Assembly: GCA_021186555.1 (NCBI GenBank)
Contig: JAJKFL010000026.1
Location: 1,736,001 to 1,800,000 of the forward strand
Origin: Reticulitermes speratus
Taxonomy: Eukaryota > Arthropoda > Insecta > Blattodea > Rhinotermitidae
Direction: 5' to 3'
DNA: 64,000 nt
Position numbers and translations under genes: made by a program
Notes under the pieces: generated by a model
What the model was told of the DNA's origin: nothing
What the model saw: only the letters and a program-made list of their open reading frames with translations
The model's database searches: none
Shown here: positions 1 to 10,105 of the stretch, in pieces
Position numbering within the stretch: the stretch's first letter is position 1
How the letters are laid out: each line of letters begins with the position of its first letter

Positions 1-1368
1 AATGACAGCAATTAGAATGGCAAAGGGAGAGAAACTTAGCTGAGGACTGTGTGGAGAATGCATCGGGGTGCAAATACACACAACAGCTTCATTACAACTT
101 TTATTACAAAGAGAATGAATAAGAAGAAGCTCAAGCAGAGAGGAAAACTTCTGTTTAGTAAATTGATCCAAAAATCATGGGAATTTGTTACTTATGTTCC
201 AATTTTGGCAAGTGGCATACCTTTGCAATTACGAAACTGAATCAAAAGTACTTTTTCATACTCTCAACACAACGTTACTTGTAAACAATCCTTTACAACA
301 CTCGCTACATCTTCCCACTCTTTATTAATATCTCGCATACGTGCATACCACATATGACCCAAGGGTATTTAAACGCTCCGCGCGCCTTTGCTGCCTACGC
401 CCTGAAAACATGTAGGGAAAGTGTACAGCTGTCATCTCTTCCGCATTGGATGACATTGTTGGTCTGCTTCACACTCTGACCACTGTACCGCAGGAAAGAA
501 CCCTGGTAGTAACACTGAAGAGCCTTTATCAATCTGGTCTGGCAGCATAAGGAAGTTAGTTGTTTTCTACTGCACTGGAGTTCATTTTCCTTCAAGTCTA
601 CTTCGTAAACCACCGCCTGGTTAAAGCGCGATTCACTTGTACGAGAGTAGTATTTCATATGGCTCAGCTAGATGTAGGCGTCGTGATTCACACAAGTTTT
701 CTACTGTGTAGTTAGCTTTAGTGAGAAAATACCAAACAAACTCGAAACCGTCGAGAGGAAAAAGCGGTTCACACAGCAGACTTGTATTTCAGATGCTACA
801 GCTCAATGTGTATGCGTCATGAATCTCAAATTTTCCTAATGTGTAGTTAGCTCCAGAGAAAATAAAACCAAACAAACTGGACTAGGGATAAGGGAGTCTT
901 GTGCTTATTATCGCAGGCAGAATGTGTTCTATTTCGTTTCGAAGAAAAATTACGTCACCCTTCCTGACAAAAGACTTTCGTGTGCAAAAATGTACTATAA
1001 CTCTACCATTATTATTCTAAAAAAAACGTCAAACAAATCCTTTTATATTATTTCTAAGCGCTATTCGTCTGAAATTTAAAACACTGAATTACTTCTTGAA
1101 TGCGAGAATTTCTCTTTGTTTTCTGAAATTTCATTTTAGGTTCAAACACAGGTTTACTATATCTGTGACATTGGAGACTGTTTCGGGATATAGTTCCGTT
1201 TTGCTATAAGCGGTGTGGAATGCTCCTGCAATGAGTGACGCCAAAAAACCTTGCAATGTTTAGACCGCTACCAAAGGCGCGTGTTTCTAAAGACCGTTTT
1301 TCATTTGAATTACGGATGTGCATTCTTTAGATAAAGAAACTACGTTCTTTGAGAAGGAGAGACGAGAT
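1..1368. repeat. Intronic segment duplicated across units (module 1)
   Basis: No gene is supported here. The sequence is nearly the same as 13826-15178. Shorter relatives lie at 33737-34070, about 48780-49200 and about 56370-56610. In each place it sits between a zinc-finger exon (lower coordinates) and the 52-57-codon acidic exon (higher coordinates), so it is intron of the duplicated ZNF gene. Short open frames here are not preserved between copies and I do not call them. Confidence 0.75.
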
Positions 1369-2222
1369 GGCAGTAAGGATACATGCTGACTTTATGAAGA
1401 GCTCTGCTAAAAGCCTGTTTCATAACAGAAATGTCTCAAACAGCCCCATATATGACAACATAAACTGCAAATTCACAAGAATATGGAACTTTATTGTGTG
1501 TATATAGGCAGTAAGAATACATGCTGACTTTATGAAGTGCTCTACTAAGAGCCTGTTTCATAACAGAAATGTCTTGAACAGCCCCATATATGACGACATA
1601 AACTGCAAGTTCACAAGAATATGGAACTTTAATGTGTGTATTTAGGCAGTAAGGATACATGCTGACTTTATAAACTGCTCTGCTAAAAGACTGTTTCATA
1701 AGAGAAATGTCTCGAACAGCCCCAAATATGACGACATACACTGCAAATTCTCAAGAATATGGAATTTTATTAGGCAGTAAGGATACATGCTGACCATATA
1801 AAGCGCTCTGCTAAAAGCCTGTTTGATAAGAGAAATGTCTCGAACAGCCCCAAATATGACGACATAAACTGCAAATTCTCAAGGATATGGAACTTTATTA
1901 GGCAGTAAGGATACATGCTGACCTTATAAAGCGCTCTGGTAAAAGCCTGTTTCATAAGAGAAATGTCTCGAACAGCCCCAAATATGATGACAATAAACTC
2001 AAATTCTCAAGAATATGAAACTTTATTAGGCAGTAAGAATACATGCCGACCTTATAAAGCGCTCTGCTAAAAGCCTGTTTCATAAGAGAAATGTCTCTAA
2101 CAGCCCCACATATGACGACATACACTGCACATTCACAAGAATATGGAACTTTATTGTGTGTATTTAGGCAGTAAGGAAACATACTGACTTTAAAAGTGCT
2201 CTGCTAAAAGCCTGTTTCATTT
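1369..2222. repeat. Tandem array, 138/128-bp units, 7 copies
   Basis: Units begin with GGCAGTAAGGATACATGCTG-like sequence at 1369, 1507, 1645, 1773, 1901, 2029 and 2167 (last one partial). Spacings are 138, 138, 128, 128, 128 and 138 bp. The short form lacks a TGTGTGTATTTA-like stretch near the unit end. The 138-bp unit is 46 codons, so long minus-strand frames open across it, but the 128-bp units break the frame, so this is not a repeat protein. A sister array with five units lies at 15179-15775, and unit B has lost the array. Confidence 0.9.
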
Positions 2223-2961
2223 TCTACAAAATGGAAGTAATTCCATCATTTTCTCTCTTCCAGATTGAATAATATTAAATTTATTTAACGAATGCGCAAA
2301 AATTTAAAGGGCCCAGATGGGGACCGCAGGGCTTGTGCCTTAAAGTTGGCACCTTAGCTCAATTTAAAGGGCGACTCTAGAAAATAAATCCGAAGCTAAA
2401 GGTTAAAGCCATCTTCAAGCTAACCACTACATAAATGTCAAGATTTAAAGGTATCCTTACATTATACATCAAATCTGTGTGGTAGTAAGATCTCACAACT
2501 TACAGAACGTCTTTATTTCCATAATTTAAAGTTTTAGAAGATTTTAAACTTGACATAGTTTTAAATGAAAATAATAAACAGAGAAATCACAAAATCACAG
2601 AGCTAAATTACATGGATAAAATACTTTTCTAAGATCTGAGATCATATTACTCCTATGATTTGATATACGATAAAAGGTGACTCTTACATCTGTATATTTT
2701 TGTACTGTTAGCCTGAGCCAAAGCTTAAACGGAGTCAAAATAGTAAGATGACTGGAGAACAATGCAATGACGTGGTATCTAATAAAGCTGTACTGTCATA
2801 CTCAAATAATATCTTACTACTGTCTCAGAGGCACTGAGAAAAATATCGAAAACTTCCATCACCACAGTCCTTATCAAGCCACACACTCTGACTGGGTAAT
2901 TCCGGCACCAACTGCGTCCTAACAGTGCCAGACTATAAGAAGTCTGCTGCACATTACTCAC
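2223..2961. other. Intron sequence, duplicated, no gene seen
   Basis: This stretch is close to 15776-16515 and in part to 34070-34741. It leads from the tandem array to the donor side of the acidic exon (minus strand). I see no RNA gene or further exon in it. Confidence 0.6.
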
Positions 2962-3126
2962 CTCTTCTTCAGCCTTTGTTGCTGGTAATGTTACTGCCAA
3001 AGGATCCTCCTCCTCCGACACATATGAGCCCTCCTCAACTTTTATATCCCTATTTCCATCATCACAGGCTGTCACAAACATCCCAGTGCACAAATCTGGA
3101 ACAGCTTCCAATACATCTGTGCAGTT
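2962..3126 (-). CDS. ZNF gene 0: acidic N-terminal exon (55 codons)
   Basis: This is an internal coding exon of a C2H2 zinc-finger gene whose finger exon would lie left of the window. On the minus strand it follows the acceptor TGATTTACAG and ends GAAGAAGAG before donor GTGAGT. It is phase 0 at both ends and exactly 165 bp. The peptide starts NCTDVLEAVPDL, contains IKVEEGSYVSEEEDPLAVTL and ends KATKAEEE-like. It is acidic, has a psi-K-x-E motif (IKVE), and has no known fold that I recognise. Four sister exons occur in the window (16516, 34742, 50754, 56875) with only in-frame length changes. This supports a real coding exon. The partner exons of this unit are missing, replaced by the transposon mosaic at 4279-8270. 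Confidence 0.7.
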
Positions 3127-4278
3127 CTGTAAATCACAGTACACTTATCACTCATAAGTATAATCTCTCAATACATTAACAACAATACTCTTTCATTACT
3201 ACCAATTTGTCATAAATAATCAGCTCTTGCCAGAAAAAATTGTGGATGGCAAGACAGGTCTGGGTTCCTGCTTATCTAATGTTCACAGTTAAATTACATG
3301 CTTTCTTGTTTGCTGGTTGAACTGGGCAATTGCATTTACAGGTCATGGCAAAGTACAGACATCTATAGCATTTCATGATCGAATGACAGTATTGAAAGAG
3401 ATCACTATAGACCCTGTAGAGGTACTATGAAAACACACGACCCTGAGGCAGCAACTGCTCTCAATCAGTACTACCAAACACTGCACACAGTACTGCAGCA
3501 TTGCACACCCCTCCAACCATGTGGCTTTCTGGAAGAAAATCATGCTAAGCCCTGTTCATGTTGAAATAATCAGATTCATTAATTTCACAATAATCTTACT
3601 CACACTTACCCTGAAAAATCCAACTACTTTTACTGTTGCCAGATAACTTGTCAGCTACACCAGACGATAATCTGTTTTCTTTATAGCGACCAGTGCCAAC
3701 AGTTTTGTGTCCACAAGATGTGACCTCAATTCAAATTAAAGTTTCATCATCTGTAACACTTTTGGCTTGATAAGGAGATCATAAACAATGACACAACAAT
3801 GGCTGTTCCTCATAGCATCCTATCTTTCACTTATTTTCATAATGCACTACAACAACAAGGACTACAACATATAGTTCCTCCAGAAAATGTCTCTGTAATA
3901 AAACATTCATCGACAGGCCTAGTTCAATTCTGTGATTTTGGATTGAGTAGGAAAGGAAGGCAAAAGGCCAAAGGGCTGGCCTCACAGCATGATACATCGT
4001 TATAAAAGTCCCCTGCCTACAAAATTGGACACTTATATGCTGCAGCCATTACAAACAGTTGCTTAAACAATTTGGGAAACTTGACTTCATAGCTATGAGT
4101 GTCCACATTTCGTCAGTTGAAGTGTTTAAATATCCACCCACTTTAAAATTACATGTTGTTGCTATGGAAAACCATCTGGTGAGGAATGTGAAAGCCTCAA
4201 ATGAGGGATTCGAATAAGGAAGAAATGCCACGTGTCAAAATTACCATTCCTAAAATATTTCCAAAACCTGGGCTGTTA
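3127..4278. other. Duplicated intron segment (unit 0)
   Basis: This segment is colinear with 16681-17313 plus 19232-19880 and with 57031-58160. It lacks the LINE found in unit A, so it is the empty-site version. It contains the conserved short frame listed at 3799-4005. Its end (4276-4278) is the target site of a PIF/Harbinger element. Confidence 0.7.
3799..4005 (+). other. Conserved 68-codon open frame, unknown, copy 1 of 3
   Basis: The frame opens MAVPHSIxSFT and includes a NALQQQGLQHIVPPENVSV stretch. Copies lie at 19411-19617 and 57702-57962, and the last changes frame near its end. It runs antisense to the ZNF genes inside an intron. It could be a decayed transposon frame or chance, because neighbouring noncoding sequence is equally similar between copies. 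I do not recognise the protein. Confidence 0.3.
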
Positions 4279-4376
4279 AGGGCCCCACAGACGGTCCGTC
4301 TTAGCGTCCGTTTTGCCCGCGCAGTTCTAAGATGTCACGTAAGACGGAACGCTGAAGAGGGCACAGACACTCCCTT

Positions 4377-4905
4377 TTGTTCTCAGTCTTGCGCTCAGTT
4401 TTCGCGGATCGTGCACAGAGCAACATGTTGGAGGAACTTTTAATTTACACCGCTCTAGCGTTAGCTTTGAGATCAAAAACTAAAAAGAAAAGGACTAGGT
4501 CAAAATGGGCAAAGGCTTGGTTACTTAAACGAAATAACCTCTCGCATATAAATTTACTGAAAGATTTAACTCTAGAACCGGGTGATTGGTACAATTATTT
4601 AAGGATGGACAATGAGACTTATTTACACCTTCTTCATTTGGTAGCGCCACATATCAGAAAGAATGATAGTGCAATGAGACGCGCAATCACACCACATGAA
4701 CGACTCAGCGTCACACTTCGTTTCCTGGCAACCGGAAGAAGTTATAAAGATTTGAAATTTTCCGCTGCAATTTCAGCCCAATCTTTGGGAGAGATTTTTC
4801 CTGAGACCTGCGCTGCAATATACAAGGTGCTGAAGAAGAAATATCTCAAAGTAAGTGAAATTTATTTATATTTGTAATTTGTACAAGGCAATTATATTTA
4901 GTTGT

Positions 4906-4936
<31 letters not shown>

Positions 4937-5677
4937 ATGCTTATTTTGTTCCAGTTTCCTACAACAGAAGATGAGTGGATATGTACTGGACAGCAGTTTG
5001 AAAAAAAATGGAATTTCCCAAATTGTTTGGGTGCGGTTGATGGAAAACATGTGAAAATAACTCCACCAAAAGGAAGTGGGTCATACTTTTGGAATTACAA
5101 AAGTTTCAACAGTTTAGTTTTAATTGCAATTGCGAATGCTAATTACGAGTTCATATATTGTGATATTGGAACAAATGGCCGAGTTTCGGGTGGAGGGGTA
5201 ATTGAGAACACGACATTTTATAATAAACTACTGAATGGAAATCTTATTTTCCCCTCGCTTAGGAAACGTGAAGGTGCTACAAATGAACTGCCATACGTGT
5301 TTGTTGGGGATGAGGCATTTGCGTTACATAAAGATTTCTTAAAACCTTTCAGTCAAAGAGAATTTACTAATGAACGAAAAATTTATAATTACCGTTTGTC
5401 ACGAGCACGGAGGGTTATAGAAAATGTATTTGGAATAATGGCTTCAAGATTCCGCATTTTTCACACTGCAATGAATTTCAGATTGGATCGAATAGAGATA
5501 GTTGTCTTGGCTTGTTGTGCTTTACACAATTTTTTACGTCATTCATGCAATTCCTACACGGCGGACATAGTGGACGAAATGGAAGAGAACTTAAAGCATT
5601 TGACACCGTTACAATGTCGACACAATAGGCATAATGGTGAAGATGGCATAGTTGTGAGGAACAAGTTTTTGAGTTAA
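4377..5677 (+). CDS. PIF/Harbinger transposase (HARBI1-like), two exons
   Basis: This is a DDE-type transposase related to the domesticated HARBI1 protein. It joins 4377-4850 to 4955-5677, and the 104-bp intron 4851-4954 has GTAAGT and TTGTTCCAG ends in phase 0. A start at 4425 (MLEELLIYTAL) fits the family better than the upstream ATG at 4377. Catalytic motifs are visible: GAVDGKHV for the first Asp, VFVGDEAF for the second, and RVIENVFGIM carrying the Glu. The N-terminal part has the usual LTPHERL-like helical region (ITPHERLSVTLRFLATG). The frame is open to the stop at 5675-5677, with a length (about 390-400 aa) normal for the family. It is the best-preserved transposon gene here, and may be young or under selection. 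Confidence 0.88.
4911..4938. repeat. (TAA)n microsatellite in transposase intron
   Basis: About nine TAA units lie just before the pyrimidine tract of the transposase intron. Confidence 0.9.
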
Positions 5678-5801
5678 TTTAATGAAGAAGGTCAAGTGCC
5701 ATGGCAAAACACAATATGCTGATCAGCTGATTCCCAACCGTTGTAGTGAACACACTATTTCTTAAATAAGATTAAACAATCACGTACCCCAGTGACAGTT
5801 A

Positions 5802-5939
5802 TCACTCTTGAAAATTAGCAAAGAGTTGTCCCACAGAGTTGTTTGGATTGGAAATGTCAGACGGTGGCTCTGCATACATGTATTCGTGTGGTGTGCTTGT
5901 TGATTGTGGGTAGTGAGGATCAGTCACAACACGTGATGT
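5802..5939 (-). pseudogene. C-terminal tail of likely Harbinger accessory protein
   Basis: On the minus strand a frame ends PPSDISNPNNSVGQLFANFQE and then stop (5802-5804). It faces the transposase, as the second (Myb/SANT- or MADF-like) gene of Harbinger elements often does. Reading upstream it passes through one unit of the 67-bp minisatellite (RVVTDPHYPQSTSTPHEY) and meets an in-frame TGA at 5940-5942. The N-terminal DNA-binding part is gone. The link to the accessory protein rests on position and on the acidic/polar C-terminus, not on a conserved domain. Confidence 0.45.
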
Positions 5940-6360
5940 TCAATTTAATGTGTCCATCTGTGCTTGTTGATTGTGGGTAGTGAGGATCAGTCACAACACG
6001 TGATGTTCTATGTAATGTGCCCATCTGTGCTTGTTGATTGTGGGTAGTGAGGATCAGTCACAACACGTGACGTTCTATTTAATGTGCCCATCTGTGCTTG
6101 TTGATTGTGGGTAGTGAGGATCAGTCACAACACGTGATGTTCTATTTAATGTGCCCATCTGTGCTTGTTGATTGTGGGCAGTGAGGATCAGTCACAACAC
6201 GTGATGTTCTATTTAATGTGCCCATCTGTGCTTGTTGATTGTGGGTAGTGAGGATCAGTCACAACACGTGATGTTCTATTTAATGTGCCCATCTGTGCTT
6301 GTTGATTGTGGGTAGTGAGGATCAGTCACAACACGTGATGTTCTATGTAATGTGCCCATG
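5892..6360. repeat. Minisatellite, 67-bp unit, 7 copies
   Basis: Units start at 5892, 5959, 6026, 6093, 6160, 6227 and 6294, each beginning TGTGCTTGTTGATTGTGGG. They are nearly identical, so the array is recent. The unit is 67 bp (not a multiple of three). It matches the coding tail on the minus strand, so expansion would have scrambled that reading frame. Confidence 0.95.
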
Positions 6361-6408
6361 TTCATTTTTCCTAACGTGGAGTATTTTTAATTAAGTTTTT
6401 ATTTCAGG

Positions 6409-6928
6409 AATATTACCCCTACCAGCATGGAAAAGAAAAAGCATAAATCTGGATCACTGAAACGCAAAGAGCGACAAGAAGCAGAAAGGCAGGAATTAGC
6501 CAAGCGATGCAGGTCTATTACAGATTTTATAATACCACAACCACCAACCACATCAATGTACAGTTCCGCAACAAATAATCAAGAAGCAAGAAACAATACT
6601 CATGGTGATGATGCAATGAATTCTTCTGACTTCATTGTTCCGGTATCTGTACTACCGGTAGTTGCAACATCTGAACACATAGCTTCAACTAGTTACAGGG
6701 AATCAGATATACCTTCACGCATAAATGACTTGGTTTCTGAAGCACATCCTATAAATGAACCTACACAAGAAAATGAAAGATCAACTGCTCGAATCTTCCA
6801 ATATCCATCACGAGCAAATATGAAACAGTTTTTTGCTGAACATCCATTTCAGCCACTTGATGCTCGTTTGTATGAGAGGAAAATTATGAATGAGTCAGTC
6901 CCATACAAACCTAACAATAGACATATAT
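6409..6928 (+). pseudogene. hAT-type (TTF/ZMYM-like) transposase, N-terminal exon only
   Basis: The frame begins at ATG 6427, just after an acceptor-like TTTTTATTTCAG. The protein opens MEKKKHKSGSLKRKERQE, a basic start typical of TTF-domain hAT transposases and ZMYM1-like proteins. Near residue 125 it has the FQYPSRANMKQFFAEHPFQP segment that precedes the TTF zinc finger. Sequence changes abruptly at about 6928, where a Penelope reading frame begins. The zinc finger, catalytic core and dimerisation region are therefore missing. It cannot encode an active transposase. Confidence 0.6.
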
Positions 6929-7607
6929 AAAAAAACCTACCACATCCGATATAACTACACACTACAACTCCAACCACCCTACACAACACAAAATGGCTGC
7001 ATACAGGTTCCTGTTTAACAGGTTATACCAACTTCCCTTATCACAGGAACAGCAACAACGCGAAATGAAAATCATACACCAAATCGCCAAAAACAATGGA
7101 TACCCCAACAATATCATTGAAAAACTAATCAAGCCAATCAAAAATAAGATAGAAAACAAATCACATAATTCCTCACAAACCATACAAACCAAAAAATGGG
7201 CATTATTCGAGTACCACAACCCCATAATACGGAAAATTACAAATATATTCAAGAATACTGACATACAAATTGCATACCAAGTTAAAAACACAACACAACA
7301 CATACTGAAAAAATATGACCCAAACTGGACACATATGGAAATAGCCCAATATAGTCTAAAATGTAATACATGTAACATGCAGTATGTTGGCCAGACTGGC
7401 CGTAATCTTAAAACTCGGTATACAGAACATTGCATACACATAAAATCTAGCGACCCAAAATCAGCCTTTGCTATGCATATTCTAAATAATAAATATGAAT
7501 ATGGCCCAATAAATACTACTATGACGCTGGTAAAAACTTGTAAAAAAGGCTGGTATTTTAGAAAATTTGTACATACAGCAGTTTCACCAAAGTGGAATCC
7601 TAATTAA
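6929..7607 (+). pseudogene. Penelope-like protein C-terminus with GIY-YIG endonuclease
   Basis: The frame is open from 6929 through ATG 6993 to the stop at 7605-7607. It starts with KKPTTSDITTHYNSNHPTQH and MAAYRFLFNRLYQLPLS, the linker seen between reverse transcriptase and endonuclease in Penelope elements. The nuclease motif follows: YSLKCNTCNMQYVGQTGRN, with a CxxC pair just before the Y-x-G-x-T-G-R core, then RYTEH. The reverse transcriptase is absent, so it is a remnant although the visible frame is undamaged. Confidence 0.8.
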
Positions 7608-8129
7608 AGAACAGCAACCGGGAGAACAAAATCTCTTATTCAAACTCATTAAGCCAACTACATCACTTACGCATGCGCAAAACCCTACACCAACAGACAC
7701 GACATAAGCACACGGAAAATCAATACTAGACACCACACAGCTACCGCACGATACGGACACAACGCGACGCACGCAGCATATACAGGTATTTCGACGTAGA
7801 TAATCTCACGTCTTCACATCAAATACTCTTGGAATATAACTCTGTCTTTCAAGTTTCCAATTGTAATTAATATTTCTACAGATGTTCACTATTCGTCAAA
7901 TTAGAAGATACACCAGAAGAACCGCAAGACCAATCTGCCACTAATTTCATATAGATCTCAAGTTATGTATCTACTTCTAACAATTTTAACATCATTTTAA
8001 TAATATTACGGTATTACACAATACTATATGAAGATTAACATTAACAGACTGTCATTTTATGTATCACCCATTATATACACGGATGTAATAACGTATTTAT
8101 GATTGTATGGTCTACGCTGTAAACTCTAC

Positions 8130-8177
8130 AATCCCCTGAAGATGGCGTTTTGAAACGCCAAAATACATATAGGGGTA
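8130..8177 (+). ncRNA. Decayed hammerhead ribozyme-like motif
   Basis: The core CTGAAGA (8136-8142) fits the hammerhead rule CUGANGA. It is followed by a perfect hairpin TGGCGTTTTGAAACGCCA (8143-8160) as stem II, and then AAAA where GAAA is expected. A small ATA-CA-TAT hairpin follows as stem III (8163-8170). GGGG (8172-8175) can pair with TCCC just before the core as stem I. The layout matches the hammerheads known at the ends of Penelope-like elements, and the Penelope frame lies just upstream on the same strand. The lost G makes catalysis unlikely. Confidence 0.45.
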
Positions 8178-8279
8178 AAATAATTTTAATTTTATAAGTT
8201 AATGTGATAAAGTTGGTGTGGAAATAAACAATTTCAATTGTGACAAGATGCACGGTATATACAATGTAAAAATTTATTT

Positions 8280-10105
8280 TGAAACATTTTATAAAAAAAC
8301 CATACGGAACAAAACATGTAGCTTACCTACAGCAGTATAAGATATACAGTTGTATTAGACGGTAATTTGACTGTTCATTTGTTGGTCAAGAGATGTTATC
8401 AGAAATATTTTACTGTACATTGTTCTTCCTCACTACATAATGAAGATAACAGATGTGAAATGTACACCCCCTCCTACTTCTCAGTGTTCCAGAAAATAGC
8501 AGTTGCAGGGCAAATGAAACAACAAATAAATTGGAATAAACAATTACACATGAAATTAACTGATTCCAAATATAACATCCGTCTTAGTGATGAATCTATA
8601 CACTAATACATGTAGCAGTTCTGCTGTGATTTAGACATGGTTGTTGCTGAAAACCCGGGGTACCTTATGCACACTGACCTCTGACGATACAGAGATATTA
8701 TGAATGTAAGTGGGGCAGTGTATAGAAATGCCAAATGAGGACAAAATAAATCCAATGTAATCAACTAACTGATACACAACAAAACTGTGATTGTAACCTA
8801 CACAGAAGAGCATATAATCCCATTAAACTGACACATCATAACCCAATAAGATAGATTGTGAATTTTCGAAATCACACAACTAATTCTATCACCCATAAAA
8901 TACGTACCCAATTTTCAGTGTTTCTTCTTCTTAGTCATACATTATCAGTTGTGCCATATTGACTGCAAAGCCTGTCTTTAATGTGGAGTGGGGTGGGGAG
9001 TTGAGGGGCTGCCACTGAAATATAACATACTGGGGACCCCACCAAGAATACATGAATTAAACACACAAATAAAATGATCAAACAAAAATCACTCACACTG
9101 AAAGTATTTGCTCTACTTTCAAAATACACTGACCGATGAAGTTCTGTATAATTTATTAGCATTTAAAGGCCATATAATTTACAAAATTACAAACATTACA
9201 AGTAAAAGTGAACATATATAAATGAAGGTGCTATATAATACACACATACAGACATTGCATACATACATAGATACATGGACTCTACAGATCCATGTTTTTT
9301 TAAATGACAGTAGGATGTGGAATAAGTCATAAACATACAAAATATGTAAAGTATCCAATATATACACAAGCATAACAGCGAAAAATACTATAAACATTTT
9401 ACATACAATATTACGCATCATCTGTACACATAAAAAATTCATCTACAGAGTAAAGGGAACATGTATTTATGCATTCTCTTAATGCCACTGTAAATTATGT
9501 TACCTTCCTGCAACAGGATTTACAGTTACCGTTGCAATTCTACTGCTTACTGCCATTCCTCACTGCACTGTTTTTGCTTCCTTACTGACACCACACATAT
9601 ACCGAGTGCTGTCATGTGAGTACAGTGTGTCATGTAGATGTGAAAGGCAGGTAGTGAAAAATTGTGCAAGTAGTTTATATGTGGCCTACAACAAAATGTT
9701 GCTGCAGGGTACAACCAACAGAATCGCGATACCAACATTACACACAAGATCTTCACTCTTGTGGGTTGTTGAACTCAAAGGTTGGCTGGTTGGTTGGTTG
9801 CTTGGTTAGCACTGTTTTAGGACAGAGTATCAGTCCTGTCTTCAAGAGTTATGATGTCAAAAAATTCCTCTTGGATATGTCAACTCAACAGATGTCTCTA
9901 TTTATAATACACAGAAGTTGATACTCATTCAGCATTAGATGGACAAATATCAGACACATGGCAGCAATTTGGATACCCTGCATGTTTGTTAAGGATGAAT
10001 GACACTTCAGGATACTCAGATTACTAACTGCAACTGCCTTGCAAGATATATAAAAACAGTATGTTGGCTCTCCACAACATACCTACTGATGTCCTCTTAA
10101 AAATA
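8280..10105. other. 3' flank of ZNF gene A, duplicated
   Basis: This stretch is colinear with 29880-31515, and in pieces with 41520-41914 and 46876-47402. It lies downstream of the finger exon on the minus strand and probably holds the 3' untranslated region. A GTTGGCTGGTTGGTTGG run occurs near 9780, with variants in units B and C. No separate gene is supported. Confidence 0.6.

Larger units (their letters stand above)
4279..5891 (+). mobile_element. PIF/Harbinger DNA transposon, 3' side broken
   Basis: The left end is placed by comparison with the empty duplicate at 19868-19895. There GGGCTGTTA runs on into TATATGGAAAG. Here it runs into AGGGCCCCACAGACGG. The target is therefore TTA (4276-4278), the 3-bp type used by this superfamily. 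The element has a spliced transposase on the plus strand and, facing it, the tail of what looks like the accessory protein on the minus strand. No right terminal inverted repeat or flank was found. The right side passes into a 67-bp minisatellite and then unrelated transposon pieces. Confidence 0.85.
6929..8270 (+). mobile_element. Penelope-like retroelement, 3' part
   Basis: A 5'-truncated Penelope-like element. It keeps the linker after reverse transcriptase, the GIY-YIG endonuclease frame (6929-7607), a long 3' untranslated region and a hammerhead-like fold near the end (8130-8177). It ends near TGTGGAAATAAACAATTTC (about 8217-8240). The DNA beyond about 8280 is ZNF 3' flank shared with 29880 onward. 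Confidence 0.75.

Noticed and set aside
1436..2182. Repeat-protein-like minus-strand frames over the tandem array
   Set aside because: They exist because the 138-bp unit is 46 codons. The 128-bp units break the frame, composition is not protein-like and the sister array keeps different frames.
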